Source of the DNA: Doryteuthis pealeii
Taxonomy: Eukaryota; Mollusca; Cephalopoda; Myopsida; Loliginidae
NCBI GenBank assembly: GCA_023376005.1
Contig: CM042145.1
Location: forward strand, 16,547,022-16,611,021
Direction: 5' to 3'
Length of the DNA stretch: 64,000 nucleotides
The position numbers and the translations under genes are program-made. Shown here piece by piece: positions 21,376 to 31,608 of the stretch. The notes beneath the pieces are model-generated. The model was not told the DNA's origin. It did not search any database and saw only the letters and a list, made by a program, of their open reading frames with translations. The stretch's first letter is position 1; each line of letters starts with the position of its first letter.

Positions 21376-21760
21376 TGTACATCTTGTATGGTGGGAAATA
21401 TCACATGTGATACTGGCTTCATCATATATCTGCAAAAAAGACATGAAAACATGCCCCATCAACACCAACACATGGGAGGTTGGTGCAGAAAACCGAGCGG
21501 CCTGGCACCTCCTTGTCAAACAATGCATGAAAAGGAGTGAAAAAGAGAGGAAACACACTGCCACAGAAAAGAGAGCAAAAGGAAGGAAGACAGCAACAAC
21601 TCCTGCAAGCATTACTGTTTCTTTGCAGTCACTGCACCAGAGATTGCCATTCAAAAATTGCCTTGTTCAGCCACTCGTGCTGATGTAGTTAAAAAAAAAA
21701 AAATTTTTTTTTAAATTTAAAAAAAATTGGACACCACACCATCGTCTTTAGCAGATGCAA
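21376..21760 (+). pseudogene. LINE C-terminal region with zinc-knuckle motif
   Basis: The plus frame encodes KKDMKTCPINTNTWE, then AENRAAWHLLVKQ and a Lys/Arg-rich stretch, the usual order before the C-terminal knuckle of LINE ORF2 proteins. After a shift of frame near 21603 it reads 'CSHCTRDCHSKIALFSH' and then TGA, a CxxC...HxxxxxH-type knuckle. A-rich sequence and 'ttggacaccacaccatcgtc', shared with 16744-16765, form the 3' end. The frameshift marks it as dead. Confidence 0.75.
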
Positions 21761-21894
21761 CTTGGCTTCATGTATTCTACCATCCACTAGCATGAACATC
21801 TCGAGTTTTGCACATCTGGTTACTTTCAAATTTTCATCTGGAATAGCAAATAAAAAAGATACAAGTTCCATAAAAAATATTAACAAAAAAATAC

Positions 21895-22745
21895 ACACTC
21901 CGGGTGCAAGTATTTAAGTTTTAATGTAATAAAATATTATGCTAAATTAGAAAGGCTAATGAAACTAAATATGCAGATAAAAAGATTTGAAACAGAGAGG
22001 GGTGTAATAAAAAAAAAAGAACACCTGAAACTTACTCTTCCATCACTGCTGTCTTTCATCGCTAAATTTTCCTAATTTAATTATTTAGTTAAAATAGGAA
22101 GTAAAGAATAAAATGAGTTATTTTTTCATGTTAATGGATTTCTTTTAAGATTTATCCCCAAGATTTTTGCTCAAATTCATTAAACAATTAGAAATCAATA
22201 ATACTGAACACATATTTATTAAATTCAAATTTTTAATATCAATATGCAAATTAGCCTTCCCATTCACACTGTAAATGCTATTTTGTTGTATATATAAATA
22301 CAATTGCATGTTCTTAGTATATAGATCTAGCACTCATTAACAGCATTGATCCCAGGGGGCTATCCCCCACCAGGCAATAACGGCTCCCTTGATTTAAAGG
22401 GGCAGAGCTTGGTTTATTGCACAGTGACTGAGGCGCCTCCATTGAGGGGGAATGCCAACAGGATCAACGCATTTTTTGCACCCACCACCCATGAGTCACG
22501 GCTTGTGGTTGGTTCCACATTAATCGGGCCTTGTGTCTAACCCGTACACGTGGGGTACGTCATAAATATCTAGTATGTAGATATGGTCAACAGTATTAAT
22601 AATGTAAAACAATTTTACTAATAATTGAGGTTTAAATAAAAATAAAATCATGGAGAATGTGACGTAAATAACTAAGCGAATTGTGATTTGAGTAGTGATA
22701 TAGTTTTGGTTACAGACAAACACACAATCTCCATTATAATAAGAT
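21895..22745 (-). repeat. Family F repeat, antisense, interrupted
   Basis: Collinear with the inverse of 8822-9690, and interrupted at about 22333-22567 by family G. It carries 'catggagaatgtgacgtaa' and ends at the CTGT-type boundary near 22738. Confidence 0.7.
22333..22567 (+). repeat. Family G repeat inserted in family F
   Basis: About 230 bp from 'attaacagcattgatcccag' to 'gtacgtcataaat', collinear with 48955-49192. The flanks show an imperfect direct repeat of about 14 bp (TCTTAGTATATAGAT left, TCTAGTATGTAGAT right), consistent with LINE-type insertion. A+T content is lower than in the surroundings. Confidence 0.65.
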
Positions 22746-22804
22746 TTATCAAAAGATGCAAAATAGAAAAAAAATGTCGCTCTGTTGAAAGGACTTGGAA
22801 TACA

Positions 22805-23180
22805 CTGATTGTATTACCTGCAGATGAGTAGAAACACCCCTCCCAAGGGGTATCCTGGGTATGACAATAAACTACATCTGATGGTGAGTCTCCAGTTCTG
22901 GAGATCTGGGGAGTGTAAAGTACCCTTCATTGCTAGTATTCCCAGGTCCATTCTGACCTGGAGTAATAGTACCTGTTAGGGTCCCATTTAAGGGTCAAAT
23001 TGAACTGTTTAGAAATTATTCAGATTTTATAGGACTGTGTGCAAAAAGAAAAAAATTTCAAGAAACAACTATGCCAAAAATGTGAATATGAACTTACAAT
23101 GAACAAGATTCTCTAACCCCTAGGTATGAAATAACCCTAGATGGGTTGACATGCCATTAAAATCAGTCAATAAAAAAAAA
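22805..23180 (+). repeat. Family C retroposon
   Basis: It has 'gggtatcctgggtatgacaa', 'ccagttctggagatctgggg', 'gttagggtcccatttaaggg' and 'gggttgacatgccattaaaa', ending in an (AATC)-like then A-rich tail. Confidence 0.85.
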
Positions 23181-23234
23181 GAGCTTCATAATGATACAAG
23201 TACGAGAACTTATTAACCTTTACTTTGGGATTTG

Positions 23235-23485
23235 ATGTATGAAAGTATTAAATTTCATAATTTATCAATATTCATAAAGTATCAAAATTCATAGAATATT
23301 TTAATTTCATAAAATATCATATTTCATAAAGTATTAAAATTCATAAAGAATTAAAATTCATAATGTATCAAAATTCATAAAGTATTAAATTTCATAATTT
23401 ATCAATATATAAAGTATCAAAATTCATACAATACTAAATTTCATAAGGTATTAGATTTCATAAAATATTAAAATTCATAGGGACA
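23235..23485. repeat. Degenerate A+T satellite, about 15-bp unit
   Basis: Repeated AATTCATAAAGTATCAA-like units with many variants. No coding potential. Confidence 0.8.
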
Positions 23486-23634
23486 TTTATTATGCAGCAT
23501 TTGCTACCTTGTGGTAATTAAACTTCAGCGTCAATGATGATAATCAATGTACATAAGATTGCGTTGACAGTTGAGCTAAGAATATGCCATCTTCATCCTC
23601 AGCAGAGAAGTAAGAACCCCACCCCCACACCCCA

Positions 23635-23930
23635 TAAGACGGTTTGTGAGATAAGAGTTAAATGGCTGTACAGCTGTTGTTTTGTAGGGTGGCACTTCTA
23701 TTCAAAATAGCACACAGCCTCCTTGCGTAGTTCCCATCTTGCCATTTCTCTGGGTGTTTTGTTAAAGTCCAAGTAGTGCAACCATATAGTAGTATAGACA
23801 CGGCTACAGCTTGGAAGAATTCCCATTTTCTTTTACCAGAGAGATCAGATCTCCATATGGTTGTTAACCTGTCACTAGTAGTCCACACTTTACCTATGCA
23901 TGGTGACAGGTATCGAATATGGAAATGCAT
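23635..23930 (-). pseudogene. LINE reverse transcriptase C-terminal fragment
   Basis: The minus frame from about 23930 encodes 'DLSGKRKWEFFQAVAVSILL', then YGCTTWTLTK and 'GNYARRLCAILNRS', the conserved region just after the RT thumb in RTE-like LINEs. It belongs upstream of the region seen at 16.0-16.37 kb. The catalytic RT motifs are absent and it is truncated on both sides, so it is a dead fragment. Confidence 0.85.
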
Positions 23931-24215
23931 AGATTGGATTTATTCCGTTTATTTAAAAAATAAACAAAAGCTGGAATTTTTTAGATGAAAATTCTTTCTT
24001 TGCTCAGTGAAATGAGGGCAGATGTGGGGTTGAAAGTCTTTTTCTTTGTTGGCTGATTTGGACGTGTGGTTGAAGTCTGTTCTGGCTGATGACTTGGTTC
24101 TGTGTGACGCAGGGTGTGGTATGGGTCAGAAGTATGGCGTTCCTTGATCTTGATCTTGATCTTGGTAGGAGTGACGCTCTGTGTGCCAACACCGAAACTC
24201 AACTGTCTTATTGAC
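23925..24215 (-). repeat. LTR-like segment, same family as 25.27 and 61.02 kb
   Basis: 'ttctttctttgctcagtgaa', 'gttctggctgatgacttggt' and 'gtaggagtgacgctctgtgt' match 25271-25540 and 61030-61260. Only the start is present before SINE B sequence takes over. Confidence 0.7.
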
Positions 24216-24231
24216 TTATGGAAATGCATAG

Positions 24232-24530
24232 CTTTCCCAAGGATATTAGCGCTGTGTGAAAAGCAGGATGTGACACAAGGTCAATTTCTTAAGCGGAATT
24301 TAACAGGTTTGAATTCAGAGTTTTCCATCTCCTAGACTGGTTACCTAGCCATTGTTAAAGAGCCCAGTCTGCCCTGCTATTTACCCGTAGCTGGAGGGAG
24401 AATTGGATTCATACCTTTCCCAAGGGTATTAGTGCCATGTGAAATGCAAACAGCCCTGTCCAGGATTTGAACTCGCATTGACGAGTCCATTTCCTATGAG
24501 TTTACCCATTACACCACGCACCTCCACCAC
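24232..24530 (-). repeat. SINE family B, antisense, with tRNA-like head
   Basis: From 'agcaggatgtgacacaaggt' to 'ccattacaccacgcacctcc'. Inverse of the head gives A box TGGTGTAATGGGTAA and B box GAGTTCAAATCC. A small extra piece of the family (24232-24261) lies in front, so the copy is rearranged. Confidence 0.8.
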
Positions 24531-24539
24531 CTGTCCCTA

Positions 24540-24952
24540 TGTATAGACTGGCAGGGTATTATAGGAAGGCTTAAAGGGTAAACTGGTTTATACTGATTTT
24601 TTTGTTTAGATCTATTTATTTTTTTAAAAGGAATTTATTTATAGTTTTGAGAACAATTTTATTGACAGGGATTTTATTTATGGTTTTGATAAGGAGTTTA
24701 TTTATGGGTAAGTTAGATTGTTTTTATGAGAGTGTTGGGTTAAATGGTTTATTGGGCAACTCACATGGTATAATCGTTAACAAGGTAGTAAGATAGTTTA
24801 TTGTTACTAAAGTTATAAAGTTATGTTTGATTTATTTATTTTCATATTATTTTCATATTATTTCTATTCATTCATTTATTTATTTATTTATTTTGTACTG
24901 TAAATAACTGAATTGTTGTTTTTGGGGTGCACTTTCTTCAGTTCTAAAGTAA
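24540..24952. other. Unassigned A+T-rich sequence
   Basis: ATTTATTT repeats at 24825-24890. A 64-codon frame has no recognised domain. Confidence 0.4.
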
Positions 24953-24960
24953 GAATTTTT

Positions 24961-25197
24961 GGACCATATTACCTTTAGGCACCCCTTTTTCATCTCGATT
25001 AAGAAAGGACATGTTTTTCATTTACACCGTCAATATCCGGTTGTTTGTTAGGGGTTAGGGTTAGGGGTTAGTTTTATAATTATAAAAAAAAAATCTAAAA
25101 ATCGTCTGTTAAAACAACCGGATATTGACGGTGTAAATGAAAAACATGTCCTTTCTTAATCGAGATCAAAAAGGGGTGCCTAAAGGTCATATGGTCC
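24961..25197. mobile_element. Foldback MITE with TTAGGG core and 8-bp TSD
   Basis: 237 bp; ends GGACCATAT and ATATGGTCC; 8-bp duplication GAATTTTT at 24953-24960 and 25198-25205, perfect. Arms of about 100 bp carry 'cgattaagaaaggacatgtt' and CAATATCCGGTTG. The telomere-type tract 'gttaggggttagggttaggg' lies directly after the left arm. Confidence 0.92.
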
Positions 25198-25270
25198 GAA
25201 TTTTTAAAAAAATTTTTACTTTTGAAATATCACGTATGGTAACAAAAGAAAAACAGACAAAAAAAAATTG

Positions 25271-26396
25271 GATTCATTCCATTTATTTAAAGAATAAACA
25301 AAAGCTGGAATTGTTGAGACGATAATTCTTTCTTTGCTCAGTGAAATGAGGGCAGGTGTGGGGTTGAAAGTCTTTTTCTTTGTCGGCTGATTTGGACGTG
25401 TGGTTGAAGTCTGTTCTGGCTGATGACTTGGTTCTGTGTGACGCAGGGTGTGGTATGGGTCAGAAGTATGGCCGTTCCTTGATCTTGATCTTGATCTTGG
25501 TAGGAGTGACGCTCTGTGTGCCAACACTGAAACTCAACTGTCTTATCAACTTTAACTCTTAAAGTCCTATACCACCTCATTCCACCTGGCCGGAAGTCTC
25601 ATTCGTTTTCCTAATCTACCCCAAACGATAGCCTTTGTTTAAATGTAATATTAAACATATTTAGAAGTCTTTGATTTAAAGGAAATAACAGGTAACTTTA
25701 GATGCAAATGTCATTTTTAGCCATTTCTTTATATATCCTTATAGATGCTCTGGACTTAGACAGCTGTTTTATAGTTATCAATTGGCTAGAGATTCGCTTT
25801 GAAAGGTTTTTGGGGGAAAATTCATGATTGGTTAAAAAACGTTAAATAGTAGGGGATATTTTTAATTGTTTATAGAATTTGTTTTTCACCTGGAAGCCTG
25901 CGTGGAGCCTATGCGTGGAACACTTGTTTTGTTCATTTCCTTTAGAGCTACTGTCACACAGGGATGTGGCATGGATTGGAGGTTCGGTGGTCCCTTTGAT
26001 ATTGCCCTGGTAGGAGTGACGCTCTGTGCCAACTCCGATAGTCAACTAACTTATCGACTTTAAGTGAGCTGTTTTTATGATTGTCAGTAGGCTCGGAAAA
26101 CGCTTTGAAAGGTTTTTGGGGAAAAATTTATGACTGGTTGAAAAACATTAATAGGGGATATTTTTAATTGTTCATAAAATTTGTTTTTCACCCGGGAAGC
26201 ATGTGTGGAACACTTGTTTTGTTCATTTCATTTAGAGCTACTGTCGGGTCAACATGCGTTTGATGTTACATTCTCAGTAGCTTAAGTTCTGTTCTGAAGT
26301 GTTTTTATTTTTATTTTTAATTTGTTTTGTTGGTGAGTGGATGTAATGGGTTAGTAAAATTTGTGAATCAAGAGAGATATCTTTTTCTGTTATAAC
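25271..26396 (-). mobile_element. LTR-like element with duplicated promoter unit
   Basis: Read on the minus strand it begins TGTTATAACAGAAAAAG, as do 13858 and 62242. A unit of about 290 bp containing the inverse of 'aaggtttttgggg' and a CCAAT box (ATTGGTTAAAAAACG on plus) is present twice (about 25650-25944 and 25945-26234). The left border near TGGATTC gives TG...CA ends. No target duplication was found. Confidence 0.5.
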
Positions 26397-26499
26397 ACTT
26401 TGCCAATTTAAAAAAAAAATCATAATGGCAGTCTAAACTTTTTAAATAGCATTCTTTTTAATCCCAAAAGAGTTGTGCAAATTCTGTACACTTTGTACT

Positions 26500-26930
26500 C
26501 ACTAAACCTAACTCCATGTACTAGATAATGAATAGTGCAGCCTATTCATTTTGAAATGTAGTGTAATATTTAAATTTGTAAGTTAACAATTATTCGTTAG
26601 AAGAGTCATTGAAGTAACCATAGATTTTGACAGCTTTTGACCCCTCCTTTCTTTCTTGTCTCTTAACTCCTTTCACTTCCTCCTCTTCCCCTATCTTTTC
26701 TCTTCCTTTTCTTAACCCCTCTTTTCCTTCCTTCTTTAAACCCCCTTTCTTTTCCTTCTATAACATTTCCTTCTCTCTTGTCTCTTAACTCTTTTCTTTT
26801 ACACCTTGGGTCTTGGGGAAATAAAGCCATCAAAATTGAAATAAGTCTTTGTGTTCCTGGTTTGATTAAAAACTAAGAGAATATCGACACTAAGATATAC
26901 AAACCAAGACACACCCCAGACAACCCAAGA
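26500..26930 (+). mobile_element. LTR-like family K with pyrimidine-rich insert
   Basis: Collinear with 15460-15800 ('gcctattcattttg', 'gtctttgtgttc') but with a C+T-rich block at 26640-26800. 'cttggggaaataaagccatc' holds the polyadenylation signal. Confidence 0.4.
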
Positions 26931-27007
26931 TGAAGAAGAGAGAACTAAGCTCAACTCAAATAGCAGAGATTAGAGATACACCAAGTTAGGAAGATAATGA
27001 TAAGATT

Positions 27008-27031
27008 ATATATATATATATATATATATAT
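27008..27031. repeat. (TA)n microsatellite
   Basis: About 24 bp of AT dinucleotide before a perfect palindrome. Confidence 0.95.
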
Positions 27032-27036
27032 TAAAG

Positions 27037-27099
27037 AATTAATTGCAGCCGATTACACATGTGTTCAATGAACACACGTGTAATCGGCTGCAATTAATT
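27037..27099. repeat. Near-perfect 30-bp-arm palindrome
   Basis: Left arm 'attgcagccgattacac...tgttca' and right arm 'tgaacacacgtgtaatcgg' meet with almost no loop. It lies upstream of the hammerhead at 27126 and is probably the terminal inverted portion of the same element. Confidence 0.85.
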
Positions 27100-27125
27100 G
27101 GTACCTCGATTAATTCAGTGGATTT

Positions 27126-27162
27126 AACCCTGAAGATCCTCATGGTGAAACTCGAGTAGGTT
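27126..27162 (+). ncRNA. Hammerhead ribozyme motif (lineage 2)
   Basis: Core: CTGAAGA (27130-27136; position 7 may be any base) and GAAA (27147-27150). Stem I: AACC (27126-27129) with GGTT (27159-27162). Stem II is short: CC with GG around loop TCAT, closed at its base by a T-T mismatch. Stem III: ACTCGAGT (27150-27157), perfectly self-complementary. Predicted cleavage after A27158 in GTA. The short stem II makes single-molecule activity doubtful. Confidence 0.55.
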
Positions 27163-27301
27163 TCTATTGTATCCATTTCTTTAATAAATTTGCTCTACTT
27201 TGTATTGAGCACTTTGTATTTGTTATATCGCTGACTTAACCCCTGGATTTTGTGCACCTCCAATGATCGTGCCCATATTCACCGGTAAACCACCTTTTAT
27301 C

Positions 27302-27600
27302 TTTATATATATATATATATATACCAACCCCTCCGCACGAGCGGGATATGACACAAGGTCAATTTCTTAAGCGGAGTTTAACAGGTTTGAATTCAGAGTT
27401 TTCTTTCTCCTAGACCAGTTGCCTAACCAAGGTTAAAGAGCCCAGTCTGCCCTACTATTTACCCATAACTGGAGGGAGAGTAGAATTCATACCTTTCCCA
27501 AGGGTATTAGCACTAAGTGAAATGCAATTACCACATCCAGGATTTGAACTCGGGGCACGAGTCCATTTCCTATAACTTTAACCATTACACCACGTGCTTT
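27302..27600 (-). repeat. SINE family B, antisense, near full length
   Basis: It starts after (TA)n with 'accaacccctccgcacgagc' and ends 'ccattacaccacgtgcttt'. In sense the tRNA-like head (TGGTGTAATGGTTAAAG, GAGTTCAAATCC) leads, and the tail is GGTTGGTA(TA)n. Confidence 0.9.
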
Positions 27601-27604
27601 ATAT

Positions 27605-28010
27605 ATTATATATAAGATTAATAAAAACAGCCTACTTTTATCTTCTTTCATAAATTTCATCTCAAGTGTAAGATTTCAAGACATGGAGGAAATTTTTAAA
27701 AATATGACAGTACTGCTTCATGCCACATTAGAAGAAGTTTCAGAGGTACTCAGACCAATGGGAAACTCACTGGAATAAATGTCTTGAATGCCAAAGCGAC
27801 TATTTTGAAGAAAGTTTCATTTCAGTCTTAGAAAATACAGTTTTAATCTTGATATTTTTTAACACATTCTTGAGACTGTATAAATGTGTAAAAACTATTT
27901 GTATCAAAAATTGTTACTTAAAGCAATAATTGTTTAAAAAGGATTATTATTGTTAGTCAATTGAAACCACATAATTTAAAAAGTTTCCACCAATTCACCA
28001 TGCTGTCCAT
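27605..28010. other. Unassigned A+T-rich sequence
   Basis: No repeat or coding match. Confidence 0.35.
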
Positions 28011-28011
28011 T

Positions 28012-28316
28012 AGGGTAGGTCGATTATTCACTTTTTAAAAATATCAAATTGTCCATTATGCGAAAGTTGTGTGTTAGTATACTGAATACTGATACCAAAA
28101 ATGAGATCTTTTACTTGTACCATTGTTTGAGGAAATAGCATCAAAGATCGTCTACTAAAATTCACAAAAAATTCTTGTTTTTATAAACATTTGGCCTAGA
28201 AATTGTTAGAAAATTTACACATTTTCAATTTGAATCCTATTTATAATATTTAATTCATTTCATTTTAATAAAATAAAATAACATTTTCTGATTTAAATAT
28301 TGAAAACGGTAAATTA
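28012..28316. mobile_element. MITE family I, right end missing
   Basis: Collinear with 21027-21330 from 'ttagggtaggtcgattattc' to 'tattgaaaacggtaaatt', where it is joined directly to family F sequence. Confidence 0.75.
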
Positions 28317-28682
28317 AGATTTATCTCTGAGATTTTTGCTCATATTCTTTAAGATAAAACAAGACAATTAGAAATTAATAATACTAAGCACATAGTTATT
28401 AAAATCAAATTTTTAATATCAATATGCAAATTATTCTTCCTGTTCACACTGTAAATCGCTATTTTGTTATATAAGTACAATTGCATGTTATTAGTATGTA
28501 GATATGGTTAACAGTATCAATAATGTAAACATTTTTTATTAATAATTGAGGTTTAAATAAAATAAATTCATGGAGAATGTGACTTAGATAACTAAAGGGA
28601 ATTATGACTTGAATAGTAATATAGTTTCGGTTACGGACAGACAAACACACAATCTCGATTATAATAAGAAGATTTAGGATTA
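28317..28682 (-). repeat. Family F repeat, antisense
   Basis: Collinear with inverse 8830-9190 ('atggagaatgtgacttagat'); ends near 'caatctcgattataataaga'. Confidence 0.75.
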
Positions 28683-29005
28683 CCCTTGTATGATGTAAAT
28701 AAACATTGCAATATGAAGAAAATCTACCAGATTTCTCTTTCTTCTAGATCAAATATTGATTCTTCTTTTCTGTAAGTGTTTTAAAACTACTTCTGTAATG
28801 TTTCATTCATGTTTAAACAATTCGGTCTGTCTGGGATCTTGAGATCATTATTTGGCGAGTGCACCTGTTGAACGAACCAATTTCTTTAGACGGCATTTTT
28901 AGAGATAAAACATTATTAGAAAAGTTCTGATAGAGCTGGATAAATAAAAATGAAGGCAAAAACAAAATAATAAACAGTTTTGATTAAAAGAAAGAAAAAA
29001 AACTT

Positions 29006-29042
<37 letters not shown>

Positions 29043-30280
29043 ATAAATCTAATGAGTCAGGTAAACCTACTAAAAGTTTTGCTTAATGTGGGATTACTTT
29101 GTAAGTTTCTTATTTTTTATCACAATATTCCATTTTATAATGGGAGATTTATTTGCTATATAATGTTGTACTTTTGGCATATTTTCTGTTGTGAAAAGCT
29201 GAGTTTATATATATATATATATGCATGTGTGTGTGTGTGTAGCGATTTACAAAACATGGCAAAAATAGTGCGTGACTTTGAAAAAAAATCTTTAAGAAAG
29301 TGACAAATTCATACAACTATCAATAAGAAAGATCACAGGATCAATAAAAATAAACTAATAATCCAATTTTAATAACATTTTTAGTATATGAAGTAATAAA
29401 TAAAGAGATTTTTATTTTAAATAAATATTTACTCTAAATTAAATAGGCTAAGTATTTTTTTGTTTGTATTTGTTTTGCACATTGAACCCCAATAGTGAAC
29501 AATAAATTTCTTCATAATTTGAAAAAATGAATTCAACACTTTTGGAAAGAGAATTCAATGACAGAACATATGTAAAAAAAAATTGATGTTTTGATAAAGT
29601 AGTAGGACATCTTACATTTTAAAACTTAAGTCTCATAAATAAGAAAAAAATATCTATTTTTAAAAAAATCATTAGCTTATCTTTTAAGGAATGTGATATT
29701 AACTTATCTACCTTTTTATCTTTTATTTTAGAGATGTTTTAAAATCTAAAAATGTAAAATGAATTTTCCCATTGAATTTCTAACAAAAACATATTTATTT
29801 AATTAAAGAAAATATTGTATTAAAAATATATAACTAAAAATAATGAGATTCCATTATGATAGTCTCTATGAAAAAAAATATTGAAAATAATTTTTGAGGT
29901 AAAAATGGTTGTCTTTTATTTTTACAGGAACTGTTTACATCAAAAATTTGTACCTGAAAGGAGAACAAGAACTTACATTCACAGAACTGTCGACTGCTGC
30001 TGCTGTTATGTGCTAAAAGTTACACTTATGGCCTGCCATAGAAAATAACCATAGCTTATATTATGGTGTGAAACTATATAAAAAATAGAAAACATTCATT
30101 GAAAAATAATTCAAAACAAAAAAAAATGTACTGTTTTGTGTAACAGAAATCTGTTTTTTCTTTTTTTAACACATAAACTTGGAATTGTTCTTTATATTAA
30201 ATGTAAAAGAAAACAGTAAAAAGATAATTTTCAATTTCTTATTAACATTTTAACATATTTTTTACAAATTTGCAGACATG
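28683..30280. other. A+T-rich unassigned stretch with microsatellites
   Basis: (TA)n runs lie at 29011-29041 and 29207-29222, followed by a short (TG)n. A 107-codon frame at 28980-29303 is driven by those tracts. No gene, fold or recognised repeat otherwise. Confidence 0.4.
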
Positions 30281-30367
30281 ATATGCCTGGTTTTTATATA
30301 TATATTATATATATATATATATATTTATTTATTTTACAATGTTTTCACAGATCAATGTTCATTATTA

Positions 30368-30410
30368 ACAGCGACCACGGTTTCATGCTAAATAGCAATC
30401 ATCAGGCTGT
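30368..30410 (-). ncRNA. Hammerhead ribozyme (lineage 3), left arm
   Basis: Minus-strand copy of the motif at 30565-30607, with all helices identical. Predicted cleavage lies between 30373 and 30372, after the C of a GTC triplet. Confidence 0.78.
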
Positions 30411-30564
30411 GGAGCAAGATCCTATGGTGTTTGTTGGAGTTCTTTACTCAATGTCACATTTTGGATTGTAAATAACGTCGGTTATTAAACTAACCGACGT
30501 TATTTACAATCCAAAATGTGACATTGAGTAAAGAACTCCAACAAACACCATAGGATCTTGCTCC

Positions 30565-30607
30565 ACAGCCTGATGATTGCTATTTAGCATGAAACCGTGG
30601 TCGCTGT
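30565..30607 (+). ncRNA. Hammerhead ribozyme (lineage 3), right arm
   Basis: Core: CTGATGA (30570-30576) and GAAA (30591-30594). Stem I: ACAGC (30565-30569) with GCTGT (30603-30607), 5 of 5. Stem II: TGCT with AGCA, plus a possible A-T above it, and a T-T mismatch at its base. Stem III: ACCGTGGT (30594-30601), 3 bp with a 2-nt loop. Cleavage after C30602 in GTC, the preferred hammerhead triplet. Retroelement hammerheads often have this minimal stem III and may work as dimers. The T-T base in place of the usual G-C is a caution. Confidence 0.78.
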
Positions 30608-30730
30608 TAATAATGAACATTGATCTGTGAAAACATTGTAAAATAAATAAATATTAGCTCTTACAAACTGTGATTGAGCACTGTATTTTCTTTGTTTCAT
30701 CGCAAAAAAATTTTGTTTTTACATATACCT

Positions 30731-30761
<31 letters not shown>

Positions 30762-31021
30762 AAACCCTTTCGCACAAGCAGGATGTGACACAAGGTCGAT
30801 TTCATAAACAGGGTTTAACAGATTTAAATTCAAAGTTTTCCTTCTTCTAGACTGGTTGCCTAACCAAGGTTAAAGAGCCCAGCTTGCCCTACTATTTACC
30901 CATAGCTGGAGGGAGAATAACTTTCCCAAGGGTATTAGTGCTAAGTGAAATGCAAACAGCCTCGTCTAGAATTTGAACTCATCTCACAGTGTCCATTTCC
31001 TACAACAGTAACCATTACGCG

Positions 31022-31023
<2 letters not shown>
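30731..31023 (-). repeat. SINE family B, antisense, after (TA)n
   Basis: From 'accaaaccctttcgcacaag' to 'gtaaccattacgcgcc'. The B box is diverged ('atttgaactcatctc'). (TA)n tracts flank both ends (30731-30756, 31023-31064). Confidence 0.85.
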
Positions 31024-31063
<40 letters not shown>

Positions 31064-31068
<5 letters not shown>

Positions 31069-31292
31069 GGAATACTACACAAATAAGTAGTATGCATTTG
31101 TTACCATAGGTTTCAAGGCAGAAAGGCAAATTATCATAGGGTCAGAGTATCTATCTGTCTATTGTCAAGACAAATGCATCAAATGTAAATATATGAGGCA
31201 GATAGACAGTCTATCCCAATGACAATTTGCCTTTCTATCTTAAAACCTATGGTAGTAAATGCATACTTATTTGTGTAGTATTTTATAAATAA
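31064..31292. repeat. Foldback with arms of about 95 bp
   Basis: The left arm ('cacaaataagtagtatgcat', 'aaggcagaaaggcaaatt') is inverted at right ('caatttgcctttctatctta', 'tgcatacttatttgtgtagt'), with a loop of about 35 bp at 31160-31195. (TA)n tracts bound it on both sides. Confidence 0.8.
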
Positions 31293-31300
31293 ACGAGTAA

Positions 31301-31305
<5 letters not shown>

Positions 31306-31350
<45 letters not shown>
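31306..31350. repeat. (TA)n microsatellite
   Basis: About 44 bp of pure AT dinucleotide. Confidence 0.95.
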
Positions 31351-31353
<3 letters not shown>

Positions 31354-31608
31354 TCATTAACTTTGAACTGGGAAGAAAGTAAAAAGCAAATTCCATTCCT
31401 GAAGCCCCAGAAGGAAATACTGTCTTGTAAATTAAAGACATCCTAGATTGAAGCCTGACACATACGCCAAGAAGAATTATCTTAAGAAAATTAACAGATG
31501 TAATTAAGCTTAATGTTATTTTCTCGTAATAATAGAGTAATGTGAAATCATCAGAGATTTCACTAAATGATTGAATCTGTCTTTATTCAAAGATGAATTA
31601 ATGGAACC

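Larger units (their letters stand above)
30321..30654. mobile_element. Large palindrome: head-to-head hammerhead element
   Basis: Arms of about 163 bp (30321-30484 and 30491-30654) are almost perfectly complementary around a 6-bp centre (TTAAAC). Each arm carries a hammerhead and 'aaaacattgtaaaataaata'. The near-identity of the arms indicates a recent origin or gene conversion. It may come from a Penelope-like or retrozyme-like element; no coding part is present. Confidence 0.85.

Noticed and set aside
30283..30471. 62-codon frame
   Set aside because: It lies entirely in one arm of the palindrome and overlaps the minus-strand hammerhead.
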